Shown here: positions 45,980 through 58,586 of the stretch, piece after piece
How positions within the stretch are numbered: the first letter of the stretch is position 1
How the letters are laid out: the number at the start of each line of letters is the position of its first letter
Assembly: GCA_029962745.1 (NCBI GenBank)
Contig: CM057153.1
Span: 13,653,241 to 13,717,240, forward strand
Direction of reading: 5' to 3'
Origin: Echinometra lucunter
Lineage: Eukaryota > Echinodermata > Echinoidea > Camarodonta > Echinometridae
Length of the DNA stretch: 64,000 nt
Notes under the pieces: model-generated
What the model was told of the DNA's origin: nothing
The model's database searches: none
What the model saw: only the letters and a program-made list of their open reading frames with translations
Translations under genes and position numbers: made by a program

Positions 45980-48900
45980 TAAATCCTCGCTGTATTGTGG
46001 AGGAAACCTTAGAAAGCAAACTTTTAATTCAGATTCCCTTGCATTTGGTAATAATAAATGTATTAAAGGATACACGATGGATCATACAAGAACGCACCGA
46101 ACGGGACAATATTTCAAGACAAACACGAGTTGGGACATTGAGTAGCCTTCTGCAGCTTTCAGCATTGTTCAGTGAAATTATAGCGCGACATTGCATGGTA
46201 GCTATTTATTTTCCTAATTGTTTAGGTAGTGATTTTCCTCATCAATTTGACAGGAGAAGAGTTGGGATTATTACAAAAGACAGATAAAATATTGGACAAA
46301 GATAAACAATTTCGGACAGAATGACGTCAGCATCAGTTTCCTTTCCAACATTTGAGAAAATATATATAGTCAATATTATTGAAGTGCATGAGTGAGGAGT
46401 AATCTAGTGGGTCAAGTAATCAGTAGAAGTCGGATGAATACAGTATTCATGATAAATATCAAATGCAAATGAAGGGATAGAAATTGAAATTGATTGGAAG
46501 AGGAGATTGGTAGGGAAAAAATGGTGAGAAAATAATTGGTGACACGAACCGGTGCATAGTTGGATTTCGTTCGATTCATCACTGTTCATGTAATTACAAA
46601 TTAATTCTAGACTTGACTCTGAGTTTAAGTTTTGATTAATACAAATCCATTGATAAACAGTGTAATTCTGATCTTTTCTCCATTGTCTTAGTAGATGTTT
46701 AACATGAAATCATATTATCTATCATCATGGCATGTTCATGTATGTATACCATTTCTTTAACCGGAAAAATAGGATTCTCAAATCCGCCTGTAGCTGTTAT
46801 TATTTTGTACTGAAGAAACCATGTAAGATGTTGGCCTTGGAACTAAATAACCGTTAAATACTCTTAGCAAATTTATTTATTGATACAACGTCGGCTGATA
46901 CACGATTGATTTTTTTCTTCACATATTATGTAGCTGTAAACTTTAGTTTGTACATTTTCCTTTACCAGTATGATACATTGATCGAACTGAGTTTGATGTA
47001 ATGTGATTTGATTTCAAGTCATTTCATAAAACATTGCTTGTTGACTGATTAACGGATAGATTAATAAATGGGCTGATTGGGGAATTTACTGTTTGATAAT
47101 CACTTGTTGTTTCCTTTATGTATTCATTCATTCATTCATTCATTCATTTTTCAACTTATGACATTGAATGGAACACCCTAACAGGAAAGCTGCTTCCCAT
47201 CGGGGTCCACCTAAATTAAAAACATATTAAAAATACATTTGAAATGTAATTGTCATAAACAGGATAAAAATAAATGATAATAGAATAATAAGAAGAAACT
47301 GGACACGCAACATATAATATAAAATGAATCAAAAGAAGAATAAAACAAGATCATGAATAAACAAAGGCAGTGGGTATGTAAACAAAAACCAAATTCACTG
47401 TGATATCATTTGGAACATTAAAAAATGCAACAACAAAAAACCAATACAAAAAACATGAATGAAATAACAACATAACAGATAAAGGCACAAAAGCAAGTGA
47501 AAAAGTAGGAGGAGAGAGAAAGATCTTTTATTCATTTTTTAGCATAATGTGTAAATGAGTATTGCGTGTAATGTGATCATACTAAATTTATCGGGAGTTT
47601 TTGATATTGTTGAATGACATACGTGAAGTAATAAGTAAAGTGACTACTTTTTTAATATTGTTCCAGAGCTTAGCACCGCTGTGTGATAGTCGACGTTTGC
47701 CGTATTTCGTCTTACGTTTCGGCAATTATACCAGATCTGGGGTCTGTAACATGAAGAGATACAATCAATCTTACGATCAATTGTAACTCTTTAGTACATA
47801 TGGTTTGCCATAGACACGATAGACTTATACAATTCAAATCAATCGTAAGATTGATTGCATTTTTTATGTTACAGGCCCCCTGGTATTGCAAATAATTCCA
47901 CGATAGTTGGAAAGGTTCGATGTGCAAGAGTGACCAAGTTTATTGACAGCTTGAAACATTAAATGTGACAAGTGCTTTGAGCGGAATATGTCAAGTTTTA
48001 ATTCGAAAATATCGTGTGCGTGATTATTTTGTAGTATGAAAAGGGTAATCAGCATTCATTCCTTGGTTTCACTGATATGCATCAATAAAAAAATCGACAA
48101 ATACAACACAGCAAATACAGAAATATAAGTAATCAAAGATGGACGGAACTCCTATTTGCTTGTTGAAGATTCCATCCTTTTGCTCAATTCAAAATCTAAA
48201 AATCAATAAAGAATGAATACGCCAGATAGGACATATCAAGAAAAAAATGAGACAATCATTCAGATTCACGTAAAGTAAATATGATGGCCCTAAATATCTT
48301 GCCACGCGTGTGTTTGCCTTTTGAATATCAACTGAGTAAAGTCAATAATGTCACACAATGAATGGAGTTAAGTATAAAGTCCATTATTTTGTCATAAAGT
48401 TGAGTAAGTACCATTTTGAAAAGACTTCAGTTTGGAAACAAATAGTGATATATCAAGCTGAGCAAACTATGGATACACCCCAAAAGGATTTTTAAAGATT
48501 TGTCGGCGTATTTTGTAGATTAATAGATACTCTGTTTTTTTACTTTCTTTCTTCTTTTTTTTTCGTTTCTGTTACTCCCCACCTCGCCCCTCCTCTCCCT
48601 TAACAAAAATGGCTATACTGTGCACTGAGTTGGAATTTATAGTATTAAAATCGGATCTAATGCTATGAAAAGCTTCTTTAATAACACAATATTAGGTGGC
48701 AGATCGATAGAGAATTTGATATAAGATGTGTCTTTGCACTAAAATCTAGATGCTAGATCGTGCAATATGGTTTTGAGACTTTAGTACATTAAGATTGTGC
48801 CCCTTTTATTTTGATATAGTGTAACTAATGAAAAAGTGAAACCTTTATGTCAATAAGCATGGTAGCTCAGTATGTCTTAAAATCCAAATGTAATCACAGA

Positions 48901-50307
48901 TGTAATCACAGATGAACTTTCTCAGAAAACTATATCAAGGTCGCACTGTCGTATACTCAAAGCCTCTACTACTCCAGACCAACAACGATACAACGCCCCC
49001 CCCCCCCTCCCCTCAAAAATATCTCACATGGTCAATATTTTTCTGGACTGATGTTGTTTTTTAGTTGCTCGTGGGTGTGGCTTTGATAATAGTCTGCAAA
49101 CTTCCACCATCCTTGCTATCCCTCCCCCCGTCTTCCTCACTGATATTCAGTCATATGTTTTTATATTTCTCTTTATTAAAAAAAAAAAAAACATATCTTA
49201 TCTTCTCATATTTTGCCCCCCCCCCCCCCTCATCCCCGTAGCGTGAAAGAGGCCTAAGGATGGGGGGGGGGGGGGGGAGGCAAAGCATTGTAAGCATTGT
49301 AAGCATTGTAAGCGATGCTCTACCCCCCCCCCCCCCCTCCACAAATTGAGTTAGAAACACACGAAGGGCCTCTGTTTACTGCGTGATACAATACAACGTG
49401 ATAACAAAACGCAAGGAGGCTCTATTTTCGCCGCTCAAAGGTTATTCAGACCCTATAGGCCTACAGTTTACCATGGGCCATATTATTTAGTTTCATACAT
49501 TGACTTAGCTTTGACTATCTTGCATCACAGATACTATGTGTGATACTAATTAACTAGTCATAAAGGATTAGTGTACTTGCTGGCGGCTGGTCACGTGTAG
49601 GTAAGCATTGGTTCTCCAAAATTATTCTTAGAATCTATCTGTTATCCTATATACTATATATAACCCTCCCCATCCCATACCCCGTTTTTAACACAGAGCA
49701 TCGGTTTCCGTAAGTGGTTTCGTGATAAAGGACGCATTTCTTTGATTTAGGTAATCGTTGAGTCATCTGAAGTTGTATACTACGTTCCAATATATCTGAT
49801 TCTTGAAGACAATTTGTATGCGATTAATAGAGTTGTTTTACTACTTGTTTATGTCTTGTAATGCTGTAGTCTTCCGTAACATAATGCGACGGATTTAGGG
49901 TGACGAAGGGAGTTTTAAAAAATGAAAACATTGGAAAAGGAGAGATAGAGGGAGAAGGGAGATGAAAGGGAGTGACGTGGGATAGAGTAAAAGGGTGAAT
50001 AGAGAATGAGAGAACGATACCGATAAATCCAATGTGGTAGTGATGGTCTGGATGATTCCTTCTCATTTCAGATAAACTGAAATGGCTGAGGATTAGTAGC
50101 CGGCGTGGCAAATTTCGTACGATTTTTATGAGTGGGAGAGCGCTGGGTTCTGTAGCCATCCTCCAGAAAGGAAGAAGAGAGAGAGAGAGAGAGAGAGTTA
50201 GGAAAGACAAAAATCAAGAAATGAGAGTATGATATAGAAAAGAGATAAGTTTTTTTATTGTGAGAAAAAAAATAATTGTGATTTCTTGATAATCTCTTCT
50301 CTTTCAG
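45980..50307. other. Intergenic between carbonic anhydrase 2 and the GH31 gene
   Basis: AT-rich sequence with one small MITE (47739-47878), several poly-C/poly-G runs at about 48996-49335 and a CATT tetranucleotide run near 47126. A pyrimidine-tract plus CAG at 50301-50307 (TTCTCTTTCAG) looks like the 3' splice site of the exon carrying the GH31 start codon. A 5' UTR exon is therefore expected somewhere in this interval, but I could not locate it. Confidence 0.45.
47739..47878. mobile_element. Small MITE with GGGGYCTGTAACAT termini
   Basis: GGGGTCTGTAACATGAAGAG at the left and (reverse complement of the right) GGGGCCTGTAACATAAAAAA are inverted. Sub-terminal CAATCAATCTTACGAT is present on both arms. 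It is 140 bp and non-coding. Confidence 0.7.
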
Positions 50308-50343
50308 ATAAACCGACTTTTGCACTAGTCGTCATTCGCCAAC

Positions 50344-53300
50344 ATGGCAACGAATCGCACGATTATGCTGATAATTGGGATAGCGCTTGGTGCTGGAGCC
50401 ATCCTCGCGGCGGTTCTGTGCGGGGTCCTCATCGATAATTCCGAGGAGCCCGTCTTCGCACCCATCACCCACGACGGGTACGTCGAGATACGACACGGAG
50501 AGGACGTCGTACTCAGCGGCCAGGTCGGGTTGCAGTTGGACGGGCTCGGCGTGGAGTGTTCAAGCGGAGGGGAGGTACACTGCAGTTTTTACAGTACTGT
50601 GAATTGCACTATTTCGCATTGACTTTCGATATACCTTCCTTTTTAAGTTTTGTCTGTCAACGTTCGAAAGGTGCACACATTATGACAATCAAGACAATAT
50701 TAACATATAATTCGAACGTGATTTCGATGAGATAAAAAAATGGGCTACTGGAATTGCCTTTCATGTTATTTTTTGGAATTCCCTTGAGATTGTTATATTT
50801 GAATTCTATGTAATATGAAATTCAAATTATCTTAAGAACACTTAAGTCACTGCTACTATCCCACCACGAGTATCCATATCTTTTTTTTTTAATAGACATT
50901 CTAAAAATCACAGTTTCACAATTATGTGATGGGTTGTTATTCATAATTATGAAATGAGTTTTAGTACCAATAGAGGTTGTGTTAAAACTGCAATCCATGC
51001 TCTAAATGCCTCAGACCCCCCCCCCCCCCCCGCCTTTCAGGAGTTACAAGGGTTTCCTTGAGAAAACTGAGCTAGAGTCTACCGTTCGCTTAATATCAAA
51101 AGGCCGACGCACTTTCAGTTTCAGTTTTTTTCTCTTTCCCGTTTCCAACAGAATGTAATCCAGTGCTATGAGTGGGAGAAGAGAGCAAGAATAGAGGTCC
51201 AGCGAGAAGTAGACGATGATATAACATGCCAGCGCTTCATCTGGCAAGCGATGACGGCTGACGTTGTCCTCTATGATTGCTACGAACTTGGTGATGACCA
51301 GTGGTTCGGCAGCGCCAATCGCTTCTTCCAACATTGGCCCATCAACGAGTGGAATGAGTCTATGACCATGTATGTGTCTGGTGATATGTACGCTAATTAT
51401 AACGACTATGGCTCCACGCTTGAAAGATACTGGCTGTCATCCAAGGGTGTTGCTATACGGGCATCGCATAATTCTCCGCTTCATGTGAGTGTAAACTACA
51501 GCAACGACGGTCTGGTTTGCTTTAAAGGAGAATACAAAGGGTCTTACTATCCAAGTACGAGTGCTTCTCCAAACGCTTCACTTGACTACAGAATTTGCAC
51601 AGGTGAGAATACCAGGGTGATTCATGACTACATGACCGAGAGGTTCGTCAAGAAACCGACGGATTTACCTGATACGCGCATGATGGGTTCTCCGATTTGG
51701 TCAACCTGGGCGAGATTCAAGACAGCCGTCAATCAGTCGCTTGTTCTGGGCTTCGCAGACGAAATCCTAGCAAATGACTTCAGCAACAGTCAGATAGAGA
51801 TTGATGACGGCTATGCCGGATTAAATTATGGTGATTTCTTTTTTGACGAGGATAAGTTCCCCGATCCTGTTGCAATGATCCAAGAGCTCCATGCCAAAAA
51901 TTTCAGGGTCACCCTTTGGGTAACACCGTTCGCTAATCAGAATACTGAGGCATTCTCTGAAGGGGATGAAAATGGCTACTGGGTGAAAAATGAAGATGGC
52001 ACGACTGCTTTGATAAGATGGTGGGCAGGGCTACAAGCGGGTATGCTCGATGTCACGAATCCTGATGCGGTCACGTGGTTCGTCAACCGGCTAGAGCAAG
52101 TCCGGACAGACTATGGCATCGATTCATTCAAGTTTGATGCCGGTGAAACCAATTATCTAGGTTATCACAAGACTATGGAACCGATCGTCAACCCATGCGA
52201 GTACACCACGGGCTGGGTGAAGGTCGCTGCTCAGCTTGGAACACAGGTTGAAGTTCGAGTCGGCTTTGAGACGCAGAACCAACCAATCTTCGTCAGGATG
52301 ATGGACAAAGACTCTCAATGGGGTTGGAACAACGGCCTGAAGACACTCATAACCTCAGCTTTGACCTTCAGTGTTCTAGGATATCCTTACGTCTTGGCCG
52401 ACATGATAGGAGGCAATGTGTATGAAGGGGGCTTTCGAGAGACCTATCTCCCTGACAAAGAACTTTTCATCCGATGGCTTCAGATCACAGCATTCATGCC
52501 TTCCATGCAGTATTCCATCTCACCATGGCAATACGAGGATGACCCGGCAGTTGTGGAAATTTCCCGCAGGTGGACCAGTTTTCACGAGAACGTTATCACG
52601 CCAATACTGATTGATCTAGCCGAAGCGGAAGCCATTCCTGAAGGGAAACCAATGATTCGACCTTTGTGGTGGATCGCCCCCTCAGATCGAGACGCTCTGA
52701 TCAGTGATGACCAGTTTCTCGTAGGAGATGACATATTGGTAGCGCCCATTGTCGAAAATGGAACTTTTTCTCGTCATGTGTACTTGCCAGCTGGTCGATG
52801 GGTGAATGCTATCGACGGAATCACATATGATGGAGGCCAATGGTTGACAGACGTACAAGTACCTCTTGAGGAAGCTCTCTACTACACTAGGGAAGGAACA
52901 TCCTTGCCCGTCCCAGCAGATCGTAATATCCAAATACGCCACAATGGAGAGGTTGTACTGAAAGGTCAACTGGGGACGCTGCTAGGAAACTCAGCCTTAG
53001 ATTGTTCCGGCAAAGATGAGGTTAGATTTTATTTCCCTCACTTTTTCCTTCATTGCATCCTAGACTTGGAGGATGTAGAAGTTCTTAAGAAAAACATTTC
53101 AGGATTCATTTACAGAATATTAGACCTCGATGAACCACACTCTGTCAGTGATAAAGGGTGTAATTATATTCATTCGCAGGGAGTGAAAAAATCCATATTT
53201 CTTTTAAGTTGTTGGATTATTAAAGGAGAATGAACCCAGACATCAGTGCGCTTCCAGTGAATGAAAAAGAACAAGAAGAGTAAACAGTGAAAGTTTGAGG

Positions 53301-55797
53301 AAAATCAGACAATCTGTTCGAGAGTTATGAACTTTGAAAGTTTAAGTAAATTCCTATCATGGGGATCCTTGAATTGGCAACTTCTCCAGAATCCGTCATC
53401 CTGGACAACTCTCAATTCATTTTGTACACAGAATTTAATATATTTTTCTTTAGTTTCAAGAAAAATAAAAATTCTTTTGACTCATATTCTAAGTATGACA
53501 TGGTTATATCAATTCTGCAAGCATTTGGGGCAAAATTAGGTTGATTACTGACTTGAAATTTCATATAAATCAATTTTTTGAAAAATTATGTACAAAATGA
53601 ATTGAGAGTTGTCCACGATGACATCACTAATGCCGGCAAAGTTGCCAGCTCAAGGATCCCCACAATAGGGATTTACTGAAATTTGAGAATTCATAACTCT
53701 TGAACAGATTGTCCGAATTTACTCAAACTTTCACTGTTTACTCTTCTTGGTCATCTCTATTCACTAAGAGCTCACTGATGCCTGGATTGGATTCTCCTTT
53801 AAGTAATTCATTTTTATAATCAGTACGATGTGACATGTTCCCTGTTGAATCATATGATTTCATGTATTCTATCATAACAAGAATAACAAGATAAAACAGG
53901 AATGGTCGCTCTTACAAAGACTTTACTCGCATTCCTTTAACACCAAGATTACTTGTGTTGTCCATACATGCCCCGATACTTTCATGCCTTCTCAGAAAGC
54001 ACGTGCTGTCTCATTGAATACATGACTTGATTTTTTTCTCTTTTCTTCTTTCAAAAGGTTGATCAGTGCTACGAGTGGTCTTCCAAAGCCCGTTTACATA
54101 TTCAGTCAGGAAACGATGGCAATGTGGAGTGCCATCATTACAACTGGCAAGCAATGACAACCGATGTTATTCTTCAAGACTGTTACGAACTCGGCGATGA
54201 CCAGTGGTTCGGCAGCGCCAATCGCTTCTTCCAACATTGGCCCATCAACGAGTGGAACGAGTCAATGACCATGTATGTCTCGGGTGATATGTATGCTAAT
54301 TATAACGACTATGGCTCCACACTCGAACGCTACTGGCTGTCATCAAAAGGCGTGGCTGTACGAGCTTCGCATGATTCACCATTACATGCGAGTGTCAACT
54401 ATGACAATGACAACCTGGTTTGCTTCAGAGGAGAGTTTGGATCATCCTACTATCCAAATCCGAACAATGATCCTGCTTTTCTTAATTATACTATCTGTAC
54501 TGGTAACGACACAAGGGTTGTACATGATTACATGACAGATAAGTTTGTAGAAAAACCGACGGGCTTACCCGATACCCGTATGATGCGTTCGCCGATTTGG
54601 TCGACCTGGGCGAGATTCAAGACAGCCGTCAATCAGTCGCTTGTTCTGGGCTTCGCAGACGAAATCCTAGCAAATGGATTTAACAATAGTCAGATAGAGA
54701 TAGATGACGGCTATGCCGGATTTAATTATGGAGATTTCTTTTTTGACGTAGATAAGTTCCCCGATCCTGTTGCAATGATCCAAGAGCTCCATGCCAAAGA
54801 TTTCAGGGTCACCCTTTGGGTAACACCGTTCGCTAATCAGAATACTGAGGCATTCACCGAAGGTGATGAAAATGGCTACTGGGTGAAAAATGAAGATGGC
54901 ACGACTGCTTTGATAAGATGGTGGGCAGGGCTACAAGCGGGTATGCTCGATGTCACGAATCCTGATGCGGTCACGTGGTTCGTCAACCGGCTAGAGCAAG
55001 TCCGGACAGACTATGGCATCGATTCATTCAAGTTTGATGCCGGTGAAACCAACTATCTGGGATATCACAAGACTATGGAACCTATCGTCAACCCATGCGA
55101 GTACACCACGGGCTGGGTGAAGGTCGCTGCTCAGCTTGGAACACAGGTTGAAGTTCGAGTCGGCTTTGAGACGCAGAACCAACCAATCTTCGTCAGGATG
55201 ATGGACAAAGACTCTCAATGGGGTTGGAACAACGGCCTGAAGACACTCATAACCTCAGCTTTGACTTTCAGTGTTCTAGGATATCCTTACGTCTTGGCCG
55301 ACATGATAGGGGGCAACGTGTATGAAGGAGGTTTTCGGGAAACCTATCTCCCTGACAGGGAACTTTTCATCCGATGGCTTCAGATCACAGCATTCATGCC
55401 TTCTATGCAGTATTCCATCTCACCATGGCAATACGAGGATGACCTGGCAGTTGTGGAAATTTCCCGCAGGTGGACCAGTTTTCACGAGAACGTTATCACG
55501 CCAATACTGATTGATCTGGCCGAAGCGGAAGCCATTCCTGAAGGAAAACCAATGATTCGTCCTTTGTGGTGGATCGCCCCCTCAGATCGAGACGCTCTGA
55601 TCAGCGATGACCAGTTTCTGGTAGGAGACGACATACTTGTAGCACCCATCGTCCAAAATGGAACTTTTTCTCGTCATGTGTACTTGCCAGCTGGTCAATG
55701 GGTAAATGCTATCGACGGGATGACCTATGATGGAGGAAAATGGATAATGAATGTTCCCGTGCCTCTTGAGGAAGCTCTATATTACACTAGAGTGTAA
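50344..55797 (+). CDS. MYORG-like GH31 glycosidase with two tandem catalytic domains
   Basis: Three exons, 50344-50574, 51152-53020 and 54058-55797, all phase 0 with AG/GT borders, encode 1279 residues. Residues about 7-31 (IMLIIGIALGAGAILAAVLC) form a signal anchor, so this should be a type II membrane protein with a luminal or extracellular enzyme. A short module (YVEIRHGEDVVLSGQ to ECSSGGE) precedes GH31 domain 1 (about 78-665). The module recurs at about 669-700 (NIQIRHNGEVVLKGQ to DCSGKDE) before GH31 domain 2 (701-1279). Each domain has the nucleophile in FKFDAGE (Asp406 and Asp1027), the DKDSQWGW cluster expected to hold the acid/base, and the family signatures YVLADMIGGN and RPLWWIAPSD. 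Human MYORG is an ER alpha-galactosidase with a single domain. The tandem form recalls sucrase-isomaltase. Substrate is inferred only. The ATG has a good context (CCAACATGG). Confidence 0.92.
53220..53802. mobile_element. ~580-bp foldback MITE, family B copy 2
   Basis: Same ends and arm structure as the copy at 19605-20196 (TTAAAGGAGAATGAACCCAG at the left; TGGATTGGATTCTCCTTTAA at the right). Both arms contain the AACAGTGAAAGTTTGAG motif in inverted form. It fills over half of intron 2 of the GH31 gene. Confidence 0.85.
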
Positions 55798-55840
55798 TGG
55801 TGATACAATCTTGATTGTAATCATATTCCCGTATACTGCA

Positions 55841-55846
55841 AATAAA
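55841..55846 (+). terminator. Candidate poly(A) signal, GH31 gene
   Basis: AATAAA only 43 nt after the TAA stop, implying a very short 3' UTR if used. Confidence 0.55.
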
Positions 55847-57430
55847 CATTCGCCATTGCCTAAACCTGTGAAAATAATTATATTTAAACAATAATGCTGC
55901 AACAGATGCTATAACTACAGTACCATATGGAAAAAAAAGTAAAAAGATCCTTTGGTTTGATAGAAAATAATGTGATACAAAGCAAAAATTCAAAGAGGAA
56001 ATAGTGTCAGTAGACTATGTGTTAAATCAATCATTTTTGACACCTGTTTTTTTGCAGATACACAGAGAGGAAAATCAGCAAAAATTGAGACTGATCATTA
56101 AATTGAAAAAAAAAAAAACCCAACAATATTTAGATCAAACTGAAAAGAAGGTATAATGCTTTTCAGGGTTAATAAAATGCTCTAACCTGTCTTTAGATAA
56201 CATATTGAGGTTTATTTACACGGGAATCATATGTTATAATTGGAATACTGATTATTGGTAATACAGGCATAACTGGTGTTTTGTGAATGGAAGGAAGGCA
56301 AAGACAAAACTATTTGTGTGTAATATCGTCACCCTCTACATGCGTGTGCATGGGCGAACCGACCAATCGAAATTTGAGGAGTTTTTCCCCAAGCGTCGCT
56401 CAATATTTTGGCCTGAGGCCCAGCGATTTGTGGTCCCGTGACTGGTTTTGTAGGTTAGTGGACGGATCGCGTCGAAATTTTACAATCGAATTGCAGTCCC
56501 AGCCCGCCCCTGTGCATGTTTTCGTTTATTGCTAAGCTGTTGGGTAGGCCCATAGGGTAGGTCCATTTGTAGGTGAAAGAGGGTGGGGTGTGTGGCGGCG
56601 GGGGTGTCGAGACGAATGTGCGAGGGAGGGACGCGATGAGCAAGATGAGGGTGACTAACGGGTAATTCTGAATAGGCCTATGTTCAGCCTATGATGTACT
56701 CTTTTCAATTCCACATTTTCCAGTATTGTTTACAAAACAATTAGCTCATGATATAGATCTATAATTATGTGTTGATAGAGACTATGACAATGAGTAAATA
56801 TATCATATCCATTTTTATTTTTATTTATTTTTTCCCCATTTTTTGCTTTCAGTAGGAATGAAGACCGAGGCTAATTATGAGAGAACCTTAAGTATAAGAG
56901 CTACACTTATAAGTCATGTGCGCCAAAGGATTTGTTCTAACCCTGATTTGAGAGTAATAAAATAGGCCTACATACGGTCATGGGCAGAATAACTGCCATT
57001 GTATATTTGCTCCACATATACTATACTTGATGTAATTCCATTTAAGTCATATAAGTTGTAGGTTAAGTTGTAGGTTATTTTTTGCAAGCTGATCTACTTA
57101 CTTGTTAAGTCTTGTATATAGCATGTCAAGCATATAGCGTAGAGAAAGTAGAAACATTAATTTCTAAAATGTGCGGTCTGGTGACATACTGCGCAAAAAA
57201 TCATTCACGTCAGATCAAATACTATAACCTTACAAGATAATTTTGTTGCTGTTGTTGTGAAAGATGTAATGTTTGTTTTAATCGTTCAAAGATTCTGCTA
57301 TTAAAATCATCACTTAACGAAATAACTTCTTCATAGTACTTGTCTTAGTTGCGTAGTATAATGTGAGTGAACACATAAACATACATTTATAAAACGATTT
57401 TTTTTCCCTTTCAATGATAGAATCCGTATT
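55847..57430. other. Intergenic, no gene recognised
   Basis: A moderately GC-rich patch at about 56340-56640 is weakly similar to 62310-62500 (both contain GATTT-TGGTsynonymous-like stretches followed by GACTGG). It may be a diverged dispersed repeat. Nothing else is supported. Confidence 0.45.
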
Positions 57431-57835
57431 CGTGACAGGAATTATTTAAAGCCTAATTTGATCAGCTTTTATTCTTCAAATTGGCAACACCAACATTTTT
57501 CTTTTATTGCTACATTTTTCTTATAAAACATCATGTATCTGAAATAAATATAAATTGACAGAATGTATGATGAGAAGTCATAAAGTTGCCAGTTTGCAGG
57601 GGAAAACGGTAATTTTAACATTTTCATCGCATTGCCAATTTAAGGATTTTAATGCTTATTTTCCTTTAAAAAAAAAATTCAGCATCAAACAACAAATATT
57701 GATGCAACGAAAATGGGCACAATATGTGTAGATTTTTTTGCTCTTTCTACTCATATATTTGGTATGATATTTAGGGCTCTGCATCAAAAGTTATTAGACC
57801 AAACCACATAATGTGGACCCTCTGTCACGAATGGG
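57431..57835. mobile_element. piggyBac-like MITE, copy 2 (inverted)
   Basis: Reverse-complement of the copy at 10265-10673, nearly identical over 400 bp. The right end CTGTCACGAATGGG is intact with TTAA at 57836-57839. The left end has lost the outer CCC/TTAA and keeps only ATTCGTGACAGG. Confidence 0.8.
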
Positions 57836-57839
57836 TTAA

Positions 57840-58586
57840 GATATGGACCAACGGTAACAAAAACGCAATCAAAGTATTGGTAATTCTCACACAAGAGTTT
57901 TGTCATTTTAATCTCTGTCGACACATGCCCGAGAGTCGGGTTCCAATTCGAGCCCGGTGCCAACGTCCTTAAATAATCATAGGTCTACATTTGCCTCTTG
58001 GTGCTACGCATCTAATCCCTTTAACTGCAACATGATTACTATAAAATTATCATAGAAATGCGCTTCACAAACCCTACACCTACAGATACGAATACCAAAT
58101 ATAAGTAGAGAGCACACGATGTAATACTCTTGAGCTACTTGCCAAATATTTCAACATTAAAAAAGAAAGAATTCAGTGAGTCAGAATTCTTCAGTTAGAG
58201 CAGTATGAACCATTCACTGTATGGCTCTGAGGGTGATATGGACGTACATTCTGTTCCGGTATCTTGAGAATAAATGGTGAAGTAACCACTAATTCCGAAG
58301 TAATAAATATGTACGTATATTTGAAACTCACTGGAAGGACACGCAGATAATGTTTGTACTATTCATCATTATATTTAATATGATGAGATATTAGATAATC
58401 AATTATAATAATGAAGTCTTCTATATTGCCGGTATCCGCCAACTCAGGCGCTCACTTGGTAATCTCGGACAAAGTCCATTCGTCTCATAACACAGTTACT
58501 AATTTAAATAGCTATTGAAGGATTTATTCATGTTAGCACAAGTCAAACGTTCAATTGGACCAGAGATAAGTTATTACTGGTTGTAA
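57840..58586. other. Intergenic, no gene recognised
   Basis: A GGGTTCCAATTCGAGCCCGG palindrome-like word at about 57938 resembles a degenerate tRNA T arm. No complete cloverleaf is present. Confidence 0.4.

Noticed and set aside
53021..53233. Extension of the GH31 reading frame past 53020
   Set aside because: The frame stays open for about 70 codons, but a phase-0 GAG|GT donor matching that of exon 1 and the homologous continuation at 54058 favour splicing.
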